A stretch of DNA of 64,000 nucleotides, taken from Parietaria judaica. Taxonomy: Eukaryota > Streptophyta > Magnoliopsida > Rosales > Urticaceae. Position numbers and translations under genes: made by a program. The stretch's first letter is position 1, and each line of letters starts with the position of its first letter. The notes beneath the pieces are model-generated. The model was not told where the DNA came from. It saw only the letters and a list, made by a program, of their open reading frames with translations, and searched no databases. The stretch spans positions 14,439,001 through 14,503,000 of the forward strand of contig OX940869.1 of NCBI GenBank assembly GCA_954871525.1, given 5' to 3'. This document shows positions 1 to 12,252 of the stretch, piece after piece.

Positions 1-617
1 TACATGATTCGTATATTAATTTACCAACGGTTCCTGTACAAAATATTCGTATATACATATACAAGATTCGTATATTAATTTACAGTTTAAATTGGTTTAT
101 ATATATATATATATACATGATTCATATATTAATTTACCAACGGTTCCCGTAAAAAATATTCGTATATACATATACAAGATTCGTTATTTAATTGACAGTT
201 TCAAATTGGTATATTTAAATGGATTCATGAAAAATGTTCTTGCAAATAAGAGTAAGATTGAACCAGATATATTTTTGAGTTTTAGTATATATATTTACAG
301 TTTGAAATTGGTTTATAATATATATATATATATACATGATTCGTATATTAATTTACCAACGGTTCCTGTACAAAATATTCGTATATACATATACAAGATT
401 CGTATATTAATTTACAGTTTGAAATCGGTTTTTATATATATATATATATATACATGATTCATATATTAATTTACCAACGGTTCCCGTAAAAAATATTCGT
501 ATATACATATACAAGATTCGTTATTTAATTTACAGTTTCAAATTGGTATATTTAAATGGATTCTTGAAAAATGTTCCTGCAAATAAGAGTAAGATTGAAC
601 CAGAGATAAATGCTTTG
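1..617. repeat. AT-rich higher-order tandem repeat
   Basis: Two subunit types alternate. A short one (about 113-118 bp, starting near 1 and 333) has the variant 'ttcctgtacaaaat'. A longer one (starting near 113 and 451) has 'ttcccgtaaaaaat' and the extra text 'aaataagagtaagattgaac'. The pair recurs with a period of about 332-338 bp, and the array is cut by the window start. Subunits are joined by (TA)n tracts. The open frames through it only translate the repeat. Nothing suggests a gene. Confidence 0.85.
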
Positions 618-697
618 GTAAAAAAATGGCGGAAATAACTAATTATTTTCGAATATATTTTGAAATTTCGTTTTAAATTTTTGTTGTAAAATGCTGA

Positions 698-2768
698 TGT
701 AACACCCGTAAAATTTCCATCTATTATCATTTTGAAGTTTTAACGATAATAAGATAAATATACACTCTTAGTTGAAGTGTACTATCTTTTCTGTGATGAA
801 TAATAATTTTAGTGTTCTTTCAATTTTTTTTTTTTTGAGGATGAAAATGTAAATATTAACTTTTAGACTTTGTATGCAAATATGTATAGCTTATGTACTA
901 AGTTATATATATATTGATTCTTATCATTTCTGGACAACTTGTTAACCGACTTATGTATATACACATAAGTATTGGAGTTAATCATTACTTTGTTGTTTAT
1001 GTAATTATCTTCACAATTTGTTTGTATGCTTATAACTGACTATTGCGTATTCTTTATCTCTTTGATATTTGTTTTGAAACACATCCAACTTTCCAAACTC
1101 CCTCTTTCTTTCTTTCTTTCTCTAAAAACCTTCCTCCCGTGATTCAAAATCAAGCAGCGATGTAGGTATACAATATCTCTTATAAATAATTTTTCCTTTG
1201 ATTTATATTTGTATATATATATTATATATAAATATATATAGAGAATCATGAATTGTATTATGAAATATAATATGAGTATATATATATTTATAGTTTAATT
1301 TTTATTTCTATCATATATATATTTAAGGAAAAACAAAAGTTCTCTATATATCTAAATCTACCTATATGTGTATACATGAACAACTGAAGCTAGTCACAAA
1401 ATAGTACATGCCATAGATTCTAAAATAACTTTAGTACGATGAATATATACAGTTATCAAAATACATGGTAGTTAGATATAGGAATTTGATATTAATTATA
1501 TAGTCTTCATCAATTTTAGATAAAAGGAGATTATTTTGAATATTGTGTATATATATATGTATAACTTAATAAATGTGCAAGTGGCTCACCTAAACATTTT
1601 ATTATTACATGGCATATATATATGTGCACATGTATATTTTCAACCTTCTAATTACAGTAATGAATACAAATGAGTTGTATTTGATGAAGTGGTGATTATA
1701 CTAATAATAGTTAGTATGGATTAGTTAAGGGTAAATCCCTGAGCTGGGGTGTATAAGTATATTAATACATGAAAGACATTATATGTTTTGAAATTTGATA
1801 TTTAAATCTTAAATATCAGGAAGTTCGTATTTGAAAGAAGCACGGACTCGTGTTCAGTAGTGTTTCGGTAGGAATAAGGTACGTAAAAGTACTCACTACA
1901 ACACAACATTAATATTCTGGTTTGTGTGATTATGCATGGTGTGATATGTATGTTTGAATGACTTATCTTGTTTTATGGCATTGTTTAATGATATATGTTG
2001 GATATGCGATATGAGCATATTAAGAAAGCATGAATATACACTATGAGTATATTCCGAAAGCATAGGCATATAGTCATACATATAATCTATATTTATATAT
2101 GTATGACATTTTTAGTAAATTGCGTCGTACCAACCATTGTATATCGGGTCGCATAGTCACTGATTACAATGTGTATGAAGCCTCCGACTGTATCGAGTCG
2201 CGTAGTCTCAAATGATACGTCGCGAGATGTTTGCCGCGGGCTGACTTGGTTAGGGTCGCCCCCCCAGTCCCCCGTAGGTGTTGTTGCGCGCTGGTACGTA
2301 CGCAAGGCCCAAGACTATGTTTATAAATAAAAGCTATAAAATGGTATAGCATGGCATTGCATTAAGTGAATTATTATGTGATAGTTTCATAATTATTTTT
2401 GTGAGTAATAAGAAGCTTTTACGTACTGAGCGTTAGCTCACTCATATAGCTGTGTTGTCGAATCAGGAAAGAATCGATGAGTTGCGGATGGACCGGAATC
2501 AGCGTCGCGGCATATACAGGTGCATACGGTGGTAGAATCGATCTTGTGGTTTTCCGCAACATTTTTCTTATTTGTTTTCAAAATAAGGAGCTCCAAAATC
2601 TTTTATTTTCATTTTATAATTAAGTATAGTCCCGAGTACTTATTATATAACTTTTATTAAACTTTATAATTATTTTTAAATATTTTCTCGTTAAAATATT
2701 TTTGTAAACCGGGACTTTGACAAGTTTTATCGAAGAAGTAACGGACCCGAGGAAAGGGGGTCGTTACA
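698..2768. mobile_element. Solo LTR, 2.07 kb, with exact 5-bp target duplication
   Basis: The sequence starts TGTAACACCC at 698 and ends GGTCGTTACA at 2768, so it has the TG...CA ends of an LTR with TGTAAC/GTTACA inverted tips. The five bases before it (693-697) and after it (2769-2773) are both GCTGA. There is no primer-binding site, polypurine tract, second LTR or coding region, which fits an LTR left alone by recombination between the two LTRs of an element. It contains the short palindrome tgagcgttagctca (about 2427-2440). The parent family is not identified; Ty3/gypsy is a guess. Confidence 0.85.
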
Positions 2769-3184
2769 GCTGAATATTAGGGAATTTTATTTGAATATTA
2801 ATTATGGTTGGATAAATAGATACAGTTATTCTTTGCTACTTTTTAGGATATATTCAGTTTTTTATTCAAATCCAACGATCATTAAACTGAGTATCTATTT
2901 AATTTTAATTAATTAATTTTAAACACAACACATAATTAATATTACACGTCATTGAAAAAAAAACGCCAAAATTCACAAGGGCATATTGGTCTACATTTTA
3001 TTTTGTTGGTGGTTTTTTTTACCAAAAATAGAAATGGGCATTTTTTTGAAACGGAATTATTTGATTATTTAAAAAAAATAAAACATAATCGTTTTATGAA
3101 TACAAATTTTATAAAATTATTTGATTATGTTTGATATATGTAAAAAAAAACATGTTGGCCAACGGGAAAGAAAAAAATTAAAAA

Positions 3185-3404
3185 TATTTTTTTAAAAATG
3201 CCACGTGGCGGTGAAAGTACCCAACCTTTGGCCACGTGGCACGTCACACGAGACAGTCTAACGACCATGTATGCAGGTGTTTAACGGCGTTAGTTGGTCG
3301 GCAACAAAAGTGTGATGTTAGGTACTTTTGCCTACATTTATTGAGGTTGGATACCTATCGAAGAATATTACAAAAGGTTGGATATTTTTGCCGCAATTAA
3401 CCCC
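3185..3404. repeat. Degenerate half of a Mutator-type foldback MITE
   Basis: The segment carries two GCCACGTGGC motifs, the phrase 'aacggcgtta', and ends 'atatttttgccgcaattaac'. It reads like a diverged copy of one arm of the foldback elements at 48688-49155 and 60762-61220. The matching opposite arm is not present and no target duplication was found. The assignment rests on shared phrases and order. Confidence 0.45.
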
Positions 3405-3490
3405 GTGATATAAATATCTAAACTTTGACTGAAGAAAAAAAGAAGTTACAAAAGTACTTATAGTCAAGACTATAAATATGAGGCCATATA

Positions 3491-3492
<2 letters not shown>

Positions 3493-3524
<32 letters not shown>
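3493..3524. repeat. (AT)n microsatellite
   Basis: An uninterrupted AT dinucleotide run. Confidence 0.95.
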
Positions 3525-3528
<4 letters not shown>

Positions 3529-6500
3529 CTATTTCTTCTATTTTTTTGCCAAATTTAAATAAGAGGAAATTGACTAAAGTCCGTCAAAAATATTGGTTGA
3601 TAAATTGCATTGCGGTGGTATTTTTTTATTTTTTTACTTCGGACCTTTGTCGCCTCTGTTAGTCAAAGTTTGGGTACTTTTATCGTGATTGTCTCTTTTT
3701 ATATTTGTATCATAAATATCTAATTATTAAAATATATGCATCAACATATTCTCAATCTCTTTTTTTAGCATAATAGTAAACAAAGGTCACAACAAATTGT
3801 TTAGGTCCAATCTGCTCATTGTCTCATTATCTGTTACACGAAAGACATGTGTTCGATTAAACTCTAAAGACATTAACTTTTCAATATTTTTGTTGAACTC
3901 GAGACGTGTGTGTGTCTCTAGCTAAGCAAATGTTAACTCGACGTAGATGAATTCGGTCCTCGACACTACTTTATAAGCTTTAGATACTTGGTGCAAGACT
4001 GAATGCTTATGTTGTAGATGTCCCTTTTAATGTTGATTGTGATTTTTTGGATTATTGCACCTACGCACTTATTTGATATACGATCATTCATTGTCTATAT
4101 TGATTAAAAAATATTGTCATTTCGATAACAATTATTGTTTTAATAACTTATTTGTCGTTTTTATCTACTCCGTTTCGTTTTAAGCACTTCTACCGTGTGC
4201 ATAATTCCCATACTTTACGGGTAGCGTTTACGGTAGAGCTGGGCATATGGGCAAGCTGACTCGGCCCAAGCCTCTGGAGCCTTTCACACAAATTTTTGCA
4301 CTAATCTCTCTCCCTTACAAAAAAAAAATACACTCCCACAATTTCAAACTACTACGTAGTTTTTTGAGTTAATTTACTATTTTAAACAAAAAATGTCAAT
4401 TTTCAAAACCTTTTTCTTTTCGTATTCAATATTAATATGTTCAATTTGACCATGTCAATTTTAATCTATATATATATATTGAAAATCTACAAGAGTGACA
4501 TGGCTTAATGAGATCAAAGAGATTCTTACTTCTTAATCAACCGTGTTGGTGTTCGTTTGAGCTGTGACTGCTGACCGAGCGTGGGAAAAATTTGACCTGC
4601 AACTTGCAAGCCATCTCGATGGAGACTCTCCGGTAGTACTTTTCTCCTCGGCTTGGCTCCATTGAGGAGATATGTTCTCGATGGGCAAGCGAGATCCGGT
4701 TGTTCACGGTAAATCTGTTTGTTGCGTTTTTTGTTTTGGTGTATGTTACCAACTCAATATGAAGTGCCGCAATTATCATTACCGTGAGCCACGAGTTGGG
4801 TGCGGTCCGTGCAAAACTTCAAAGGCATAGTACTGAAGCCTAGCAAGAGATAGAGAGCTGAGTGATTGTGATTCATTTTTGATCGACCGGACTTTGGCAA
4901 TAAGATTTCATGTGAGTTTTCAGTCTAGATTTAAAAACGATACATTTTCAATGTAATATTTATTTTTAAAGTGGCATATAATAGTTGTTTTAGAATTAAA
5001 ATCTCTCTATATATATATAAACAAAATTATTCTCTATACATATATCTGCTCTAGAAAAGGACGAATAAATGTATGATTAATTTCTCTATATTTACGTCTA
5101 CGAATTCTGCCTCTTTTCATTTTATGTAAAGTATTGTGTATCTATATCAACCGTACATGTTATTGTGCTTTTAATTTGAAAGTAACATTATTTAATATGA
5201 TCCTTAAAAAAAACATTATTTAATATGACATTGATCACTTTATCATTGCGACCCTTCATATGTAAACGTCATTTTTTTACTTTTCACAATTTAATATACA
5301 TACGTTCATTTCTTTCATTTATTACTTTTTAATGTATGAACATTTTGAGTATACTGTTCAAAATTTAATGCAATGTATGTAGAATTGTTCAAAATTCCAT
5401 AGAATTCATAGTCATTATTTAAATTCACTAATCTTAAGAAAAACAATCATTCAACAAAAATATTTTTTATGAATTAGCATATATACATTGCTCATTGCCT
5501 CTCTTTTTTTTTTTTCCTTTTTTTTCCTTTCAAGGACAGTTACACTTGAAGTTAAAGATTCTTTCTCACATTCATTGAATAATTAACGTCATGCAAAAGT
5601 TATATATCGAAGTAATATGAAATATGGAATGTGAAAATCAAGGATGGATCTATTCCTTTTATTTGTTTATTTATAAATTCAGTAAATTTCAATAGAGAAA
5701 ATAGATATCGATCTCAATTTCAAGAAAATTCAATAGCATAAAAAAATAAAAAATGAAACAAAAATTCTTTGAAAAGAAAATTACAAAGTAGTAAAAAAAT
5801 AAAATATTTAGGAAGAAAACTTAAAGCAAAACTCAAGGATTGATATTGCCCATTTTTTGGATGATTTAAAATTCAGTTAATATTTTATTTATTGATGGGT
5901 TGGACTTGGAATGGTTAGTTGGCTTAAGATAAAACTTGTTAGCAGCTAAGGACTTTTAAAGTTGCACATTCTCATAAAAAGGACACATCTTTTCACCACA
6001 TAGATGCCAAGCCAAACATAATTTTATTGTTCATTTTTATAAAATAATTAAACATAAAACTTACTCTACAATTTTATAAATAGTACAAATAGAAAAAAAA
6101 TAGAAGCATCAATTGATTGCTCTTGAAGTTTAGTTGAATATATATTTTATAGGAATAACAATTCTATTAAAAAACTTGAAACAACTTTTTAACAACTATA
6201 ATATAATTTTAAATTTATTAATCTCCATATATTTAATAGTTGTTATCAAAGTGTTAAATATCATTACCGATTGAAAATCAATGTATCCATTTTACGTGTT
6301 TAATCAATGTATCCATTTTACGTGTTTAATTACTAATGAGTAACGAGTTTACCGATGAGTTTTCTAAAAAAAAAAAAAAAAAAAGTTCACGAGCCCAAAA
6401 AAAAAAAAAATAAGTTACAACTATAATTATGGCTTGATATAAATTATATCTAAAAGTTAATCTGAATAAGACTCATATCTTTATATTAATTTTCTGTTAT

Positions 6501-7687
6501 ATATTTCTCTCTCTTGCCTCACTTTTTAAATTTCTTATTTTTTCTCTATCTGTCTCTTCTCTCAATTTTCTCTATATCTCTCTTCTTCTTCTTTTTTTCT
6601 GTCTCTGTTTTTTTTCTTCTTCATCCTTTCTTCTTGCCTCAAAGTTAAATTTTTAGGCATCAAAAGCATGCTGATGGCAAGTCAGAGAATTCAAAACTTT
6701 GGTTGTTATTATTAATGATGAATCATACATATTTTATTATTTTTTGAAGACATTTATTTTGTAAAAGAAATTGTTCCTCATCGCGCGGAGCGCGGTGCCG
6801 GTCCACTGGTCCACATTAGTAACTAGTATGATACTAAGAAACAATGCAAATTAAAAAATAATAAATAATATGTCAATTTTAATATGATACTAAGAAACGA
6901 CGCAAATTAAAAAAATCTACATTTATATATTATAAAAGGAGGAAACAACAAGTGACATGGCAAGTTATGGTTAAAGTATTAGGAATTCAAGTTTTTTAAG
7001 ATTTTTTTAAGCACCTAAGGTGATAGTATTGAAAATAAAGATTTTTTAAGAATTTAGAATTTTTTTAATCATGATTTATATATTACAATTTATAATAAAT
7101 ACATATAACATTTATGGATTTTAGTCACGAGATTATTATACTATTAATGTTAGGATTTTAATAACAAATGCGTCACCTTTTAAGTGTATCGCTTAATGTA
7201 TTAGTTATTATTGTACTATTAATGTAGTTAATGCTGTAACGAATGGCTTATACGTAACACTTCATGAGCACTAACATTTACTTCTTCATAATATGCTCAT
7301 AATCGATAGCTTCACTAATGAGAAGAGAAAAAAAAAACAGCAGACCTTTCGCATGCACAAAACAATACTCTACACTTGGCCTATAAATAAATATTATGTT
7401 TCACTTCTACATCGTTCTTCCATTTTTTTTCACCATTTTTACACGAGTAGACAATTTTTTCAGTCAAAGATATCATGTTATGATATATACTGTTAACCTA
7501 CTTTCATCTCCGAAGCCGTCACCAAATTCGTTCCAAGCTTCAGGCGGGGAGCGTCACCAAGTGGGTGGTACTACATTTCTTAACATCATTTTCCATGATT
7601 AGTCGAAGTCGGAATCTCCTTCGAGCGAGATTCTTGATTTTATCTTTCCATAATTTTTCTCTGTCAATGACTCGCAAATACTCTCAC
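3525..7687. other. AT-rich intergenic DNA without a recognisable gene
   Basis: No coding region longer than chance ORFs and no clear element with paired termini was found. Visible details are a 26-bp perfect tandem duplication (6277-6328), homopurine and homopyrimidine tracts around 6360-6640, a GC-rich inverted motif near 6782 (cgcgcggagcgcgg), and a direct repeat 'atgatactaagaaac' at about 6828 and 6887. The last three resemble debris around an old insertion but do not define one. Confidence 0.6.
6277..6328. repeat. 26-bp perfect tandem duplication
   Basis: The unit beginning aatcaatgtatccatttt is repeated exactly at 6277-6302 and 6303-6328. Confidence 0.95.
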
Positions 7688-8308
7688 TAGAGCTGAAAGT
7701 CACGACGTCGCGACCGGTCGCGACCAAATCGCCAAAAATCGCGACTGTTCCGGTCGCGACGCGTCGCGACTCGTGCAGTCGCGCTGACTCGCGATTTGTC
7801 GCGACTCGCTGGGCGTTGTTTACGGCAAATGTACCTGTTTTCTTTAAATGTTTATTTTTAGTACTTTTTACCCGAATTTAATTATCAAACTTTATTAATT
7901 ATTTCAAAATATTCTTTAAGTATGTTAATTATTTAAAATTATTATCTCTAAGTTATTTTTTTCAAAATTAATATTTAAGTATGTTATAATTTATTATTTT
8001 GTAACATAATAATAATAATCTTGTTTTTTATTGTTAATTTTTAATTTGTAACATATGTTAATAAATATTAGTTTGTAACATATTAATAATTTTAACAAAT
8101 TTAATTAACATATAAATAAATATGATAAGACGAGATATTAAAAAAAAAGTTGTATTATTCATTGTGAATATTATAATAAGGTGGAAGAAAGCTGTAAATA
8201 TTCAGTGTAAATATTACAAGATGCCTCACTAAAACCTCTATTGTAAAACCCTCCTTAGGGACATAAAACCAAGAGAGGAAAGAGCACATCATTGGCGGTT
8301 ACTTTGCA

Positions 8309-10179
8309 TCACTCGGGGATTAAGGCGTTAAACCTTTCAGTCATTAGCTCCAGTTCGGTTTGGTCGGACCGTTCGGCAATCACGGGGTTGTGGAACAACA
8401 AATCATTCAACACCACTATTTGCTCGACGTGTGTGTTGGTGGTTGACGCCCTCCGGTCGTTTATGAAATACTGAGCCGTACTGAATGCGCTCTCCGAAGC
8501 AACGCTTGAAATGGGGATGGACAGTATATCCCTCGCCATTCTCGCCAAGATCGGGAATCTGTCCCGTATATTCTTCCACCACTTTATCACATCGAACTCG
8601 GCTGAATCGTCGACGAACCGTAGGCCGTAGTACCGCTTCACTTCTTCCGGTGCGCCTTCTGGAATGTCCGCCCGTGCCGGACCCGTACTGGATTCCCCTG
8701 CTTCCCCGCGATCTAGTCGTTGCTTGAGTCTCCGGCTAAACGCTAGTCCCGTTTTCATTGGGCTTCCCATTACTGTCCTTTGCTCCTCCTGTGCGTTGTA
8801 CTGTGGGAACCGGACGTCGTATTCACTGTACAATGCAAAAAATGCTTCATTAACAACGTTAATATAATTCCGGTAATCCGCCCCTATGTTTTCCCCCGCA
8901 TCCTAACATCATTGGCCCCCAAGTAAACGAAAAACGAGGATCTAGTATAGCACCGAAGCAAAACGAAAACGGGGGTGGATCCCAGTAAGTTTGGTATTTT
9001 GTAATCATTCCTGGAATAAGGGGAGAAATAATAGGGTCATTTGAAAATTCTTGAGAGGCACACGTAATTTGGTAAAGACCCGAAAGACCATGATTTAAAG
9101 AGGGTCTTTTTTCGTTTGAAAAATTTAGAGTAATAGCGTAAAAGGGTTTTAGGAATTCGGTAAATTTCTGGGCCGTTTCCCATTCTGCCTCCGTGATCCG
9201 CGCCTGGGGCTCGAGTTCCATTCCGAGGAAGTGGTCTAAGGGCAGCCTCTGTCTACACACAACTGAAACCATTAGATACGTAGAGTTCCAACGTGTATTA
9301 TTGTCTAAACCAAACTTGTTAGCTCTATGATTGTGGTCTTTACAAAATTTTCTCCACCTACCGGTGGTTTGAGGATGCCGGATCCAATCAACAATGCTGC
9401 GTATTTTATCAACATGTCTTGCAATTTGATGTTCGCCCGTTCGTGCAATTAAATTTATAATGTGACAAGCACAGCGTTGATGTAAAATATTTCTAAATGG
9501 AGAAGCGGGCAAACTAGATTCCAAGATTAAAATGGCGGCGTTGTTGTTTGCGGCATTGTCTAAAGTAATGGAAATTACACGGTTTTGTAAACCCCAATCA
9601 TTAAATAATGCAATTAATTTATCGGCAATGTTTTGTCCGGTATGACGACCCTCGAATGGCGATAGATTTAAAAGTCTTTGACATGGATTCCACTCATCGT
9701 CTACGTAATGAGCGGTCAGACTCAAATAGTCGTTTAAACTTGGACCGCTCCACAGGTCGGTGGTAAAAGCTATGTTTATGCTAGACATTTTGAAAAAATC
9801 AACCAAAAGGTTTTTTTTGCATAGCATATGCGGTTTCCATGTCCTGGGTACAAGTCGTACGGGAAAACTGCTGGTACGTCGGATTAATCCTTTGCATATA
9901 TCGGGTATGGTTGGGATTTTCGACAAAACTCAGCGGCACGCCCGTAGAAATAATCCATTCGAGGGTCCATTTCCGTAAATTAATTGCAGAAAGAGCACTT
10001 ACATGTGCTGTGTTTACCTCATCAATCTGTCCGGTTGGGAAGCATGCTCTTGCGTGTCGTTTCAAGTAGCCGGTTCTCAGGTCACCCATCACGTCTAGTA
10101 TGCGCCCGCACTTTTTGCACGTCGCGAGTTTAATACGTTGGCCATTCTCCACCCGCCGATCTTTGTGAAAAAAGTTTCA
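8309..10179 (-). pseudogene. hAT (Ac-like) transposase, broken in several places
   Basis: Three minus-strand frames together form an Ac-type transposase. The first (about 10179-9799) has a BED zinc finger with CKKCG and LKRHARAC. The second (9926-8859) has the RNase H-like core with TDLW and TLDNAANNN, where two catalytic Asp are expected, the CxxH motif RCACHIINLI, and LDPRF. The third (about 8900-8309) is the hATC dimerisation domain with WW...FPILARMARDILSIP and SVASESAFS, which holds the expected catalytic Glu. Lesions seen: TGA at 10177-10179, where the BED finger usually has Trp; a frame change at the T8 run 9811-9818; and frame changes near 8900-8935. The fragments stay collinear and recognisable, so decay looks recent. 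The start codon is not determined, because exon 1 may lie in the 11.1-11.7 kb ORF. Confidence 0.9.
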
Positions 10180-10719
10180 CACGGGGGCAGTGTTTGGTCG
10201 TCCCCACGCCAAGCCCGAAGGATTTGCTTTATTAAAACAAAAGAATATTACACGAGTTTAATATTAATTTAAGTATTACAAAAAATATTACAATTATTAA
10301 ATTTTAATATTAATCATATTAATTAAATTAAATTTCATATAGTTAAATAAAAAAGTTAACGAAATTAAAAATGGTATTTTCTATGTGTGGAAATAATTAT
10401 CAAGCTCTTTTGGACGGAACTCCCCGAGGTTCCACGGCCAGATCGACTGGAAAGGATACTATGATCTCGCTTTAGGCCCAAGCTTTTCTAGACAGAACTC
10501 CCCGAGGTTCCCAGGCTAGCTTGGAGGAGATTGCAAAGCAAACCTTATTTAAAAACCAATCTTTCTAAGACACCATAATCCGTAAAAACTTTATAATTAT
10601 CACCACACATAAAAAAATATCATTTTAATTTCTTTAACTTATTTAAGTAACTATTTAAAGTTTAATTAAACTAATATGATTAATTGATTAATAACTAATT
10701 AAATGATTATTAAATAACA

Positions 10720-10982
10720 AAAAATATCAAGAAATTCGTTTCTGATGTGGAAGATCAGTCGGAACCGCAACCACAGAGCATACTAAGACTTTCAAGTGAC
10801 GTGACAACAACACTTACAAATTGATTATTAAACTAGTATGATTAAATGATTATTAACTAATTGAAAAAATTAAACTAAAATGATTAAATGATTATTAACT
10901 AACAAAAAATCTCAAGAAATTCGTTTCTGATGTGGAAGATCAGTCGGAACCGCAACCACAGAGCATACTAAGACTTTCAAGA
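10720..10982. repeat. Duplicated ~80-bp segment inside the hAT intron-like region
   Basis: The block with 'gaagatcagtcggaaccgca' and 'catactaagactttcaag' occurs at about 10720-10798 and again at about 10902-10982 with almost no differences. A shorter repeat, 'gaactccccgaggttcc', occurs at about 10418 and 10495. Confidence 0.85.
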
Positions 10983-11134
10983 AATTCGTTATTGATTATT
11001 AATTATTAATATTTAATTATTGATTATTAATTATTATTTATTACTAAGTACTAACTTATTAATTATTAAATATTATTAATTAATAAAATAGAAAAATGAC
11101 TAATAGCTATAAATAGAGAAATAACTAAAGGTTA

Positions 11135-11697
11135 TTACCCGGTTGAAGGACGTCGATGTCGTCGAGGACGGGAAACGGAGGCTTCCCCGCTATCTTGATT
11201 GGAAGGTAGAGGAGAACCGCGGTTGTAAACCCCAACATTTGAACCATGGACCAAGGGCGGCGTTTGAAAGTCGTCGGGATCGGCATCGTCGGGACGTTGA
11301 GTTTCGTCGGGATCGGCATCTTCGGGGCGTTGAGTTTCGTCGGGATCGGCACCTTCGGGACGTTGATATTCGTAATCGGCGTGTTGTTGAAACATGAGAT
11401 TGAAAAAATGATCGTTATTTCCCCCCTAGATTGAGCTACCGCCTCGACAAATTCTCGGGACACACGTTGGGGATTGGCGTCGTGCTGGCCCATCGCCCGG
11501 ACTAGACTAGGTCTTAGAGACCGTACTGTATCATCGGGATAATCTGGATTGGGAGGGGAGGGAAATATTTCTTGGGGTAGCATAACGGGAATGTAACCGT
11601 CGGGCGTAGGCTGCGATGTTCCCCCTAGTTGAAATTGGGGTTGCAAATTCCTAGCCGTCCTTCGACCCCCGGAACTACCGCCGCTTCTTCGAGACAT
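11135..11697 (-). CDS. hAT-internal proline/acidic ORF, possible first exon of the transposase
   Basis: An ATG at 11697-11695 opens MSRRSGGSSGGRRTAR, followed by a Pro-rich stretch with PQEIFPSPPNPDYPDD. Near 11403-11408 (an A6 run on the plus strand) the sensible reading switches frame into a segment with tandem acidic repeats of the type PDETQRPEDAD, ending at a stop near 11137. The composition stays protein-like only if this one-base shift is allowed. It lies inside the hAT ends and upstream of the BED finger on the same strand, so it may be the N-terminal exon of the transposase or a separate accessory ORF. About 1 kb of AT-rich, intron-like DNA (10155-11120) separates the two. No function can be assigned. 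Confidence 0.5.
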
Positions 11698-12252
11698 AAT
11701 GAGAGAACTTGCGAACTTGAGAAATTTAGAACTTTAGAACTTGAGAACTTTAGAGCTTTAGAGTGGAAAAAACTTAGAGAATTGAGAGAATTTGAGAGAG
11801 AGATGGAAGATTGTTGGTGAGGAAATGAGGGAGGAAGAGGTGGTATTTATAGGGTTTAAGGAGAGAGTGAGGTGGGTGAATAATTATTGTGGTGGGTGAA
11901 GTGGGTGAATAATTGTGAGGAGATAGTGGGTGAAAAAATTTTGAAAGTTGAAATTTTAGGGTTGAAATTCGAGTAAAGTGGGTAATAATTGTGGTTGGGT
12001 AATAAAATTCGGGTAAAAAGTGTGTTATTTATGCCACAAAAAGACAAAATCACGCGGATCACTGACGTGGCACGTTGTGGGCCGTCGATTGCTTCACGCG
12101 GATCACGATCGTACGCGTCGCGACCACAGCCCGAAGTCGCGACGAATCGCGACTTTTGCCGCCCATTCGCGACGCATCGCGATTCCCGAGCTCGCGTCGC
12201 GACGCATCGCGAGATGCACAGTCGCGTCGCGAGTTTCAGCTCTAACTCTCAC

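Larger units (their letters stand above)
7688..12244 (-). mobile_element. Full-length hAT-superfamily DNA transposon with decayed transposase
   Basis: Terminal inverted repeats TAGAGCTGAAA (7688-7698) and TTTCAGCTCTA (12234-12244) are flanked by identical 8-bp direct repeats ACTCTCAC at 7680-7687 and 12245-12252. Eight-bp duplications are diagnostic of hAT transposons. Both subterminal regions (about 7705-7815 and 12065-12233) are packed with GTCGCGAC-like motifs, presumably transposase-binding sites. The minus strand encodes a BED-finger/hAT transposase with several lesions and an upstream proline/acidic ORF. The complete ends mean it could still be moved by a transposase supplied in trans. 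Confidence 0.93.

Noticed and set aside
92..457. 121-codon frame in the AT-rich start of the window
   Set aside because: It only translates the tandem repeat (Tyr/Ile-rich, repeated HDSYINLPTVPV) and changes with the repeat unit.
6775..6835. Helitron-like 3' end (cgcgcggagcgcgg followed by ctagt)
   Set aside because: The hairpin is about 35 bp from CTAGT, too far, the following base is not T, and no TC-type 5' end was identified.
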